From the NCBI GenBank assembly GCA_905221605.1, contig CAJNDS010002562.1:248501-312500 (forward strand): 64,000 bases of DNA, read 5' to 3'. The number at the start of each line of letters is the position of its first letter. The stretch's first letter is position 1. Position numbers and translations under genes: made by a program. This document shows, piece after piece, positions 47,801 through 59,800 of this stretch. This stretch comes from Symbiodinium natans (lineage: Eukaryota > Sar > Dinophyceae > Suessiales > Symbiodiniaceae). The notes below the pieces were generated by a model. The model was given only the letters and a program-made list of their open reading frames with translations. It searched no databases and had not been told where the DNA came from.

Positions 47801-50800
47801 CCCTAAATAAACCCTAAACCCCAAACCCTAAACCCTAAACACTAAAGCCTAAACCCTAAACCCTAAACCCTAAACCCCTGACCCCTAAAGGTTACTTAAA
47901 GTTTGCATAGAGTTGCCGGTGCTCATTGAGCCCTTTGGATGCATAGGGCTCGTGAGCTTCACCATCCTAAACCCGAAATCCTAAACCCCGCAACCTTCTA
48001 TGGGTTGGTGGCGTCTTCAAGTCGGGTTTCTGTTTTATAAGGGGTTCTTACAAGGGCATCTAGGGGCTACATTAAGGCATAAGTGCAACAGATACAGAGG
48101 CCACCGGCCTTTATAACTACAACCCTATATCCCTAAACTCCAAAACCCTAAACCTTGTAACCCCAAACCCTCAACCCTTAAACCCCTTTTTGCCGCTGTC
48201 TTGCACCCCTACTTTGAAGGTTCAGGGTTTAGGGCTTAGGGTTTAGAGTTTAGGGTCCCACTTCTAAATGTACTTCCAACAAAAGGGGCTTAGGGTTTAG
48301 GGTTTGGGGTAAGTGCCCTTAACATCCAAATGAACCCTCATCCCACCTCAATTCCCCAGCATCACCTTGCGAGAAGCACCTCCAAATAGACATGCGCAGG
48401 TTGCATGAAACTCTGAATTCTAAGCCCGGCGATCTCGTGGAATCCTACAACTCAGCAGGTTGTCCTCCCGCCAATGACGGGGAAACAACCCCCAGCAGTT
48501 GCTAAATGTGACTAAAGTGCCATAAGGCCGAAACCCGCCGAAACCCTGCATTCTCTAGGCCCCAAGCCCGAAGTCCTAGGTCCTAAGCCCCTAAACCCCA
48601 AACCCTAAACCCTATAGCCCTAATGCTGCAAAAGCAGAGGTTTAAACCCGCGCTCGGCCAGATGGCCGCTCTCCGGGCCGAAGTCTAAGCAGCAGAAATC
48701 ATCAGGGTTTAGGGTTTAGGGTTTATTGTTTGGTCACCCCCCTCTCCTGCCCCCTGCCCCCTACCCCCCACCCCCGACCCCCCTACCCCCTTACCCCCTT
48801 ACCCCCCCCTACCCGCTGGGTAAGTCCCATGCACCCTGAGCTTTGCTGCAGTGTTGGCTCAGAGGGAATTTCAAGCCTCGTGTCGGCAATGGCCAAAATC
48901 TCGCCGGTCGTCCCGCAGCCTAATGGCGAGCCAGACCAGCTACCCAGCAGCTTGGTGGCCCAGTGGTACCCCCTTGTCCCTTCCTTTTGGTTCAAGGTTC
49001 CCTGCTGAAAAGTCCGAAACCCTTTTAAGATAAGGGCCCAGCAACCATACGAAACCCTAAACCCTAAACTTTAAACTGTAAAGATAAGGGCCTTCTTCGG
49101 GCCTGGTTACTTTACAAGGGAACAAGATACCACTGGACTACCAACTCTTCAGGCACAACTCTTTATGTCGAACCCTTTCTGCAGGGGCCCGCCCTGGTGG
49201 GACCATAAACCCTAAACCCTAAACCCTAAACCCTAAACCCTAAACCCTAAACCCTAAACCCTAAACCCTAAACCCTAAACCCTAAACCCTAAACCCTAAA
49301 CCCTAAACCTTAAACCAAACAGGGCCACTGGGCCACCAAGGCAGGGACGCAGAATCCGCTAGGTTGATGCCCGGCCGGGCAGGAGCTACGACCCTTGGGA
49401 ACAGCACCTTCAAGGTCGGACCGGTCCATGACGAGACTTAGCAGCTGAGTGAGTACACTTTACACTTTCTTGGGGATAACTTTACATTTTTTTGGATACG
49501 ATATTTCCCGATAGAACTGAAAGTGTACATTTTTTGGGGGCTTATGAACTCGGCAGCTAAGGAGACCGCGCAGACTGCCGGTGACTGTGCCCTGTTCAAG
49601 CAACTCCTCAGTCGGAAGATAGCCTGGATTGTGGTAACAGCTCTTACGGCTGGGCTCTGCTACGCAGCCGTGCGGCCCTCGCTTTGCTCTAACGTAGCGA
49701 AGTGCCAGGAGCAGCACAGCAGCTCTACCGAGTTGGTGCCCTACAGCTCACTTATTTCGGCAAGCCTCGGTGCCGTCCTGATGCATGAGCTTGCCTCTGT
49801 GATCTTGACCTTAAGAACTGCGCAGAAAGCCCTCGACCCTCGGTAGGCCCTTGGGACATGTTTTCTTCTCCCTTATTGGGCTTAAGAAGACTATATCTAG
49901 GAATATCTTTCAGAGGGCTTTTAGGGGCAATCCTAGGACCTCATCCCGAACGTCAGGGAGTCCTTGATCCCATCCGCACTGCTCTGCACCAGCTTTGCAG
50001 TGCTCCTGCTGGAGAATCTGCCCTTCTATGCGGCAGACTCTGCCTGGTTCCTCCATGCATCGGTCTCTTACTTCGACTTTGGTTTAACTTTAAACTTTTT
50101 TGGGTTTCCTTCTTTGATAGAAATGCAAACCCTAAACCCTAAAGTTTAGCCTTGTCTTCCCCTTCTTCATTGGAGAAGTAAGGTCTCGGAGTTCCCCGAG
50201 TTGGACGGAATGCCGGTGTACACCATCTTCTACGCGGAGTGGCTGGTGAATGTGCCCATCCTGCTCATCTTGGCAGGCATGTCAAGTCCCCCCCCCAAGC
50301 ACTAAACACACCTAAGCCCTGAAACTTCCTTACTAAAGCCTAAACCCTAAACCGTAAACCCTGAACCCTAAACTTGAAACCCGAAAACTACTTACCAAGT
50401 CCCCCGACACTCCAAGTGCTTGTCTTGGCAGGCAAGATCTCCTTGGGTCGACCCTGGCCGGAGGTAGCGGAGCCCCTGGTCCTCACAAACGTCTACATGC
50501 TCTTGGCATCTTGTCCCTAAATCCTAAACTCTAAACCCTAACCCTTTTGGGAGATGCAGGGAAGGGGGGAGGATTAGGGGGGGTCAGGAACCGTTTCGTA
50601 AAGGAGGGGGGAGTTGGGGAGTTTAGGGTGGGGTGCAGGGGGCTTCAGGGGGAAAGCCCTGAGCAGGGGGTTCAGGGAGGCAAGCTTAAACGGCCCCCAA
50701 TCCTGCGCCCAGGCGTGGTGTGCGGCCTTCATATCAAGTGCTCTCAAGTGGGCGGTGGTGACGGCGTCTTTCCTGATGTACCTAGGACCGTCAGTAGGCC

Positions 50801-53800
50801 CTTTTTTTCCTTTTGTTAGGGTTGGGGGTTCCCTCATCATCCCCTGAAAACCAAAAAGGGCACCCTTTTATTCCTAGGTTACTCCCGGGTCTAGTAGCCC
50901 TAAACCCTAAACCCTAAACCCTTTCATTCCTAGGCTTCCTTCCTAGGTTACTCCCGGGTCTAGGTACTTCAAGGCTTCACATGACATGGTCCTTTGGGTC
51001 AAGCGCTGGCGAGCCGCTAACCTCGACAGCCACCTCTTCGGACGACCACTGCTTGCCATCGCCCTCGTGGCTTGGTACCCTAAACCCTAAACCCTAAACC
51101 CTAAACATTAAACCCTAAACCCTAAACCCTAAACCCTAAACCCAAAAAAAGGGGTGCCCTTATCAGAATATGCCAAGGTGGTGATCTTTGGAATTTACGG
51201 CCTGGTCTATCTCTTTCGACTTGTCGGGGTGGTTTCGTGGCAGTTTGACTCGAGGATGCCCATAGTAGTACCCTCATTCCTTTCTTTTTTTGGGTTTAGG
51301 GTTTAGGGTTTAGGGTTAGGGGTTAGGGTTTAGGCTTTAGGCTTTAGGCTTTAGGCTTTAGGCTTCTAGGTTCCCTTCTATAAACCCCCATCTAACCCCC
51401 GAAAAGGGGCACCCTATGCCCCCCCATTTTTAAGGTTCCTCGGGCAACCTAGGAGTGCCTCTTCCCTAAACCCTGAACCCTAAACCTTAAACCCTAAACC
51501 CTAAATCCTAAACCCTAAACCCTAAACCCTAAACCCTAAACCCTACACCCTAAACCCTAAACCCTAGGAGTGCCTCTTCTTTCTGACCATGAACTTCTCC
51601 ACCAAACTCTGCGCCTCCATGGCATTGGCGGGCATCCGGTCCAGCGAATTTCAGGAGGTGCTCTTGGCCACTTTGCCATAGTGGGGGGAGGGGGGTACCT
51701 AAACCCTAAACCCTAAACCCTAAACCCTAAACCCTAAGCCCTAACATTTTGCACTTGTTAAGGGTACTTTTTCACTCAATATGACACATTTGAGGGTACT
51801 TAAACTCAATAAAGGGAATGGAACTTTAGAATTCTTTCAGACTATCCCAACCATGGACGAGGTCATGCTCGCCAACACCCAGACCTCCTTCCAGCGGACC
51901 ATCTATGGAGAGGATGACGTCCCTTTGCCATAGCGGGGCAACATTTTGCACTTTTCAAGGGTACTTAAACTCAATCAGGAATAGAAATTTAGATTTTTTA
52001 TCCTATCCGAACCATGAACTAGGAACAGCCGGCACTGCGTGACTGAAGGCTGCGGTTAAAACGGCAAGCGCTGTCACATAATTTTTGAAATTAATCCCGC
52101 ATGCTCAGTATACTGCGTATACCTAAGTGACCAAAGCCGTTCGGTTCAAAGCCGAACGCATGTTTCAAGTAATTAATCGTTTCACTCCCTTAGGCTAAAA
52201 TAGTCCCACACAAATCTAGCGTAGTCAGGTTCAATTGGCCCAAGAGCCCTAACATAGGAGCCCTCAGAGCCTTAGGGACTGTTTCACTGCGAAGTGGGTG
52301 CTTCGCTCATCTAGGCCCGGCGCAAGGCAAACCAAGCCGCTCCAAGGGCCTCGCTGGTCCCCTTATCCGCCAGAAGCCGCAGCAGAAGAACGCGGGAGGG
52401 TTAAGGGTTGAGGGTTCGACCCTAAACCCTGAACCCTGAACCCCAAACCCTAAGCCCTAAACCTAAACCCTAAACCGTAGAACCTGAACCCGAAGGTCTT
52501 TTTTGTTTGTGGCGAGTTCGGCAGTCAACAACACATGATAGTTGTTCCACAATGCCTAGGACCTTTGAAACAGCCTTCACATAAACCTTATATAAGCCCA
52601 ACATACGCAGATGACCCCAACATAAACAAAGTAACCCTGTACAAACCCTAAATTCCCCTGTATAAACCCAATAATATAAACCCTAAACCCTAATAAAACG
52701 CTAAACTCGCCTGGCTGAGCCTCTAAGCAGTTGGTGCGCTGTTGTACCTGAGCCTCAGCTGTCTTGCATGCTCTTCTCTCCTCATGGTTTACAGGGGGGC
52801 ACGCCGCACTCTGGGTTTACCCTGCACCCTAAGCCCTACACCCTAAACCCTAAACGTGAGTTTAGGGTGAGGGTTTGGGGCTCTAAGCCGGAGCATTGAT
52901 TTTTTCCAAGCAACCTTCTAACCGACCGCCCGACCTCCTCTTACTCTACTTACATCTTACATGGCTTATAAAGGCCGGTGGCCGCTTGATCGGTTACCCT
53001 TATACCTTTATATAGCCCCTAGATATACCCCCTAGATAATCCAAGAACGTCGAATAAGACAGAAACCCTACTTAAAGAGACCACCAACCCACAAAACATA
53101 TGGCCTTTTCCTCCGAAATTGCTCCAGAAGGGACCGGACCTCATAAACTCTACGTACTCTCGGCATCTCTGACCCTGATAAACGCCCTAAACCCTAGACC
53201 CTTAGCCCCAAACCCCGAACCTCAAACCCCTGAGCCCACAAGGCGGCAATGCACCATCCGGAGTCGGTAGGCCAGCATCCGCGGTCAGAAGTCTCAGCCC
53301 GCCACTAGAACTCTTACATGGGACCCTAAATCCTAAACCCTAAACTCTAAACCCTAAACCCTAAACCTTAAACCCTAAACCCTAAACCCTAAACCCTGAA
53401 CCCTGAACCCTAAACCCTAAACCCTAAACCTTAAAGCCTAAACCCTGAACCCTGAACCCTAAACCCTAAACCCTAAACCTTAAACCCTAAATCCTAAACC
53501 CTAAACCCTAAACCCTGAACCCTGAACCCTAAACCCTAAACCCTCAACCTAAACCCAAAAAAGGGTGCCCTTAGCATACTAGAACCCTTACATGGGACCC
53601 TGCGGGCTAGCATAGGGTTTGGGGGTGGTATTTGTGGCCTTGTGAGGTCGTGCCCTTGAATGTTGGCTTTGGGGTTTAGGGAGTCTTTAGCACCCATACC
53701 GAAGCCATAAACCCTAAACCCTAAACCCTAAACCCTAAACCCTAAACCTTAAACCCTAAACCCTAAACCCTAAACCCTAAACCCTAAACCCTAAACCCTA

Positions 53801-56800
53801 AACCCTAAACCCTTTTCTGCTGTGCAAATTTAGAGAGAGAGTGGGGGGGGGGGGGGGGGGGATGTTCCAGACTGGAGGCCGACTGTGGGCTCGGGTACTT
53901 GTGGAGCAACTTGAACCAAGTTTAGGGTTTAGGGTTTAGGGTTTAGGGTTTAGGGTTTAGGGTTTCGGGTAGAGATGATATAGTACAAAAAAGCATCCTA
54001 GTACTGCTAGCCTGGTATAGTATTGGGGCTTGGAGTTTGATAGTAAAACAAAAATATCGCAACCTAGTTGCCAGAGTATCGGGGATTTGGGGTGGTAGAT
54101 TTCGCAAACAGCCGAGAACCTTCAGCTTGGTATCGAATCAAAGAGCAGGGTTCAGACACGTTTAGGGTGTAGGGTGTAGGGTTTAGGGTTTAGCGGGGAT
54201 TCCGGGGCGACAGCAGACAGACTCAAGCGCAGACTTGTGCAGGCTATGATGCGCACAACAACTTGACAAAGTTCTACCACGAAAGGCGCCGCGCCTCTCA
54301 TGCTGGCAGCGTAAACCCTAATTCCTCGACCAAACAGCGTAAATTCCTCGACCAAATTAAAACCTAAACCCTAAACTTAAACCCTAAACCCTAAACCGCC
54401 CGTTGAGGCTGCCACTGACGTGCTTACATGTAGGGGAATGTAGCGGAATCACCTCCATTTTTGCCCTGAACCCTTAACCTTAAACCCTAAACCCTAAACC
54501 CTAAACCCCTAACCCTAAACCCTAAACCCCCTAACCCTAAACCCTACACCCGGAATCACCTCCATTTTTGCAAGCTTGGGCGGCGCTACCTTCGACATGG
54601 GAGTGTCCCCTTTTGCGCAGTTTAGGGTTTAGGGTTTAGGGTTTAAGGTTTAGGGTTTAGGGGTTTGGGGTTTAGGGTTTGGGGTTTAGGGTTTAGGGTT
54701 TATTGGTTTTCGGTTCCCTCACAAAGTAGCCCACCCGGAAAAAGGGTACCCTTATGATGACATGGTCACAGGCTAAAAAGCTGTCACCTAACAACTTTTC
54801 AGGCACCCTAAACCCTAAGCCCTAAACCCTAAAACCCTAAACCCTTTTTGAACCCCAATTATACTCCCGCGCCTACGTGACGCCAACTGCTGGCCCGACA
54901 AACCCAAAACCCGAAAACCCTAAAGCCCCAACCCCGAAACCCTAAACCCTAAACCCGAAACCCTACTCCCTGAACCCTAAACCCTATTTACGGAAATAGG
55001 GGACCCTAGAATAGACCCCCAAATAGTAGGATTCCCTCATAATAAGGACTCTAATAAGGGTACCCTCTTGCTCCTTTTTTTGGTTTCTAGCTTCCCTTTA
55101 CATAGAAGCCAACCCCAAAAAGAGTACCTTGTTGAAATATGGTTACCCTAAACCCTAAACCCTAAACCCTAAACCCTAAACCCTAAACCCTAAACCCTAA
55201 ACCCTAAACCCTAAACCCTAAACCCTAAACCTTCCTGGGCTACCAATTTTGGGCGTAGAATATGGGGGTTTAGGCTGTTTTGGGTTGAGGACTTACAGGG
55301 CCTTGGGGTTGATGTTCGTGAGGGTATGTATATGTAAATGTATATATATATATATATATGTATATGCACACATATATATATATATGTATATGTATATGTC
55401 TCCTTTTTATTGTCTTATTGGTGACTGAATAAGTCGGGTGTCATTGATACTCGTACTGAAAGATGCTGCCTGGTATGTGGTGTAGTCTCGCTTAGAAACA
55501 TCGTCCCGTCCCTCTACGGGTATCTAGCTGTAACCGTACCCCCTAAACCGTAAACCCTATACACCCTCTAGGAAGGGACTCCTGAACAGCGGCCCGCAGC
55601 AGCCTATCCGCCTCAGGGTTAAGAACTTGCAGTAGGGTTTAGGGTTCAGGGTTTAGGGCTTAGGGCTTAGGGCTTAGGGCTTAGGGCTTAGGGCTTAGGG
55701 CTTAGGGCTTAGGGCTTAGGGTTGAGGGACCGATCTTGGGCCAAGCCAAGACCAGGAGTATCCCTAAGCCCTGAGCTACGAGTTGCTTTTTCAAAACGCC
55801 CAAAAGGGCAAGAGTATAAATCCCTATGCTGCCCTTATAAGGAAGTTGTGTTTTTAGTTTGTTGTTTTTCCTGGGTTTAGGGTTCAGGGTTCAGGGTTTA
55901 GGGTTTAGGGTTTAGGGTTTCTTGGGGGGGCGGGGGGGGGAGGCGGTTCTTAAGCATCTAGTAGTCATTGGTTCAGGATTCTGGGCTGGGGACTCGGGGA
56001 GCTTCAGGGGTGAGGATTTAGGGTTTAGGGATTTGGGGTTTAGGGTTCGGGGTTTCGGGTTTAGGGTTTAGGGTTTAGGGAGTTCTGGTGCTGGGGGTTG
56101 ATGGGGGGTTTAGGGGTTTGGGGGTTTGGGGAAATAGGCGTTTGGGGGGTTTGGGGGGTTTAGGATTTTGTGAGTCTTCGGCTTCCGACACTGCCAGGTT
56201 CCACAATAGTTTCAACACGGCGAATCCCGCGACCGGGCTGCAACAGTGGCAGTCACTAAACCCTAAACCCTAAACCTTCAACCCCAAACCCTAAACCTGA
56301 AACTCAAAAACTCTGGGAGCTTTTGCGAACCCTGCCCTAACTACCCTCTACCCAAATAGGGCTGAAATGTGTTTGAGGGAGACTTACGATGCCACTTCTG
56401 TTTCTCGGACCCTATACCCTTAAACCCTAAACCCGAAAACACAGACCCTAAACTCGGCGTCAGGGGGTCTGGACGTCGTCTTGAGATTTCGTGGCTTCCT
56501 GCTTTCGGAGGTCATCCCCCAACCCCCTGAACCTGCGAATCCTTAAGACATCAACCCTGAAGCCCTCGAGGCCTTAAACCACGAACTCTTGGGCTTCAGG
56601 GGGTTTAGGGTTTAGGGTTTAGGGTTTAGGGTTTGGGGTTTAGGGTTTAGGGTTTAGGGTTCAATTTGGGTTTAGGGTCAGGGGTTTCGTTCACGAACGT
56701 TCGGCCAGAATCTCACGAACATGGCCCAGGAAGTCCCAGCGTTCGGGTTCTGGGGCTTTTCTGGTTTATAACGGGTTAGGGTTTGGGGTTTCGGATTTAG

Positions 56801-59800
56801 GGTTTAGGGTTTGGGGTTAGGGTTTGGGGGTTGTGAGGGTTTGGGATTCAGGGTTTTTAGCCTGGTAGCCCAGTGGTGCACTTTTCCCTGTTGTTTGTTT
56901 CAAGGCTCCCTCACAAATTTACCAACCCAAAGCAGGGTGCCCAGCTACCAAGCGAGGGATTAAGGGTTTGGCTGTTGTGATGGTTTGGGGTTCAGGGCGT
57001 TGTGTTCTTCAAGGGTTTTGGGCTTTAGACTGATGTCTTGGTTCGAAGAAAACCCTTCGAACCCTTTGAGAGTCGACAGAAAGAAATCCTGCGAAGCAAA
57101 CATCCTACTCCACAGAGCGTCCCGCCTTTCTTGCACTCGCAACGGACTACGCTGAGCCCTAAACTCCTTAAACCCTAAACCCTTCAGGGTTCGAGGCTTA
57201 GGGTCTCTAGGGTTAAAGTACATAGGCCCTCAATGCCCACCAGGCCGTTCACGTGAAGTCCATGTTTCTGGACTCGTCAGACGCCCAGCTCCTAAACCCT
57301 AAACCCCAAACCCTCAACCCAGCTTAGGCTGCTATGTTCAGGCCTGAGTTAGCCCTACGTACACCCAAAACGTACCAGAAGGCCCATTCTTCTTGAAAGT
57401 AGGGACTATATGAAGAACGAGCTCTAACTACAAACTACAATGAGCCTTCAAGTAGAACTTGGGGTTTTAGGGTCCAAAAAGATCCCAGCCAGGATGCTTG
57501 ATGCACCTGCCTCTACACCTTAAATCTAAACCCCAAACCCTAATCCCTAAATCCCCTAGACCCTAATCCCTACTTTGCAATCATACTCAGGCATAGGGTC
57601 TGGGCTCCGGTTCTAGGGTTTCTTTAGGGCTTAGGGGTTAGAGTTTAGGGTTTAGGCTTTCCCCCTTCTCCCCCCCAGCCCCAAACACCCCGAGATTGTA
57701 TGGGCATGGACAGGGGGGCTCAGGGTTCGTGTTCGGCTTGAGGGTTTAGGGTTTGGCCCTTGTTGGGTGCGTTTAGGGCTTCAGGTCTTGGAGTTCTGGA
57801 CCCATATGCCCTTGTGGTGCAGGGTACCAAGCTAAGATTTCCCCGTAGTTTGGGTTCCATCCCATGTGAAGTAGGGTTTATATTGCTGCTATTGATGGGT
57901 GTATATAAGGTTCCTTTTACAATTAAATATTGGTGAGTGTATATATTTGGTGTCCTTTCGGGGATGTAAGAAATAGAAAACCTACTCCATATATGTCTCA
58001 CAGCCCATAACTGGCCAGGTACGTGTCTGAATTTCCGACTACGCCTGTCATGATCCAGGACGGCTTGGGTTTTGCTGTTGCGGGCATCGAAAAACCGAAT
58101 TAAGCCCTAAACCCGAGACCCTAAACCCTAAACCCTAAACTCTAGCCCTAAACCCTAAACCCTAAACCCTAATGAAACCCGGAACCCTTAACCTAACTCA
58201 CTGCCAGATTCTAGCTTCTGTACTGCCGTCTGTGGCGCCACCCAGCCCTAAACTCTAAATGGTCACTTCTCTAACACATGGTCTAGGGTGGTTTAGGGTT
58301 TAGGGTTTAGGGTTTTGGGTTTAGGGTTTAGGGCTAGAGGTCCCTTTTGGGGTCCCTATTGTAAGGCGGCCCATCTCATGTAGGGTCCGGTACCCTAGAA
58401 GGACCAACTCACCAGTTCGGTCTGTTGCCCGCCCAGGCCTGAATAAGTGGGCCGTAGGCCTGGACATAGGACAGCAGCATGCTAGGGGTCGGAAGAATTA
58501 CTAGTATGATTCCTTTCTGACCCCTACATAAGTATGAAGAAATCCCCAAACCCCTCTTCTAACTACTGAAAGGCCCGCGTTTTTCGCCCTCACCCGCTCA
58601 AACTTTGAACAGACAATCGCACATCAGGAGTATCACAACCCGCACGGGGATGTTCCTCCCTCAGCGATGGCCGCAAGCGTGAGCTCTTCAAATCCTTACA
58701 TGTAGGATCGTCGGTTTTGGAGGGCAGAAGCCGTTGGAGTTTATCCCGTATGGGTGAATCCTAAACCTAAACCCTAAACCCTAAACCCTAAACCCTAAAC
58801 CCTAAACCCTAAACCCTAAACCCTAAACCCTAAACCCTAAACCCTAAACCCTTGATGTGAGAAGGCGAAGATGAGAGCTTAGGCTCGCAGATTTTGTCTC
58901 TAGGGGTTGCCAGACTGTTCAGAAAGCCCGCAGCAGCAGCCCACGACTTCTCTCACTCATCAGAGGGCTTAGGGTTTAGGGTTAGGGTTTAGGGTTTAGG
59001 GTTTAGGGTTTAGGGTTTAGGGTTTAGGGTTTAGAGTTTAGGGTTTTTGGTTTAGGGTTTAGGGCTTCTCACTCATCACGACGACCCTCTGATGAGGTCG
59101 ACTCTCTCAACCCTGAACCCCCTTTTGGGGACCAAGCGAACCCTCGAATTGGGGACATATACCGTATGTCCGGTCCCCAAGGCTCAGGTTATGTTGGAAG
59201 AGTGAAGCCTCCATAGCGACCGTGCGCCGCGAGTTTCATTGAGGTTTAGGGGTTAAGGGCGTTAAGGGCTTCAAGGACTTCAAGGGTTTTACCGGTTGAG
59301 GTTGATTAGGCTTGGACCGTGAACAGGGGTTTATATGGTTGTTTCCCCAAACAGGAGACCCGTAATGTACCCCAAAACAGGATGCTCCTTATGATGGGAA
59401 CCGCCAAAATGGGCACCACGATTCTCGGAAACCCTCTAAACCCTAAACCCTACAATCCTGAAACCCTAAGCCCCAAAACCCTAATGCCCTAAAGCCCGAA
59501 AACCCCAAGCCCCAAAACCCTAATGCCCAAAAACCCGAAAACCCTAAAACACTAAAACCCTAAAGCCCTAAAACCCCTAAAACCCCTTACTTAAAAACCC
59601 TAAAACCCTAAAACCCCTAAAACCCTTACTTAAAAACCCGAAAACCCGAAAACCCTACAACCCTAAAACCCTGAAACCCTAAACCCTAAAACCCTAAACC
59701 CTTGAGTGACGGCCTGTGGTGTGTCGAGGTTGCCATCGACCTCAAGGAGATGTTGCAGATTGTGCGAGGCTGGATTTAGGATCTTGAGCTTGGGGTTTGG

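Noticed and set aside
48840-49440. Possible three-exon gene tail ending TAG at 49438 just upstream of the rhodopsin start
   Set aside because: The first island has all three frames plausible, the last junction does not phase, and no family is recognised. Part of it is a Family C element.
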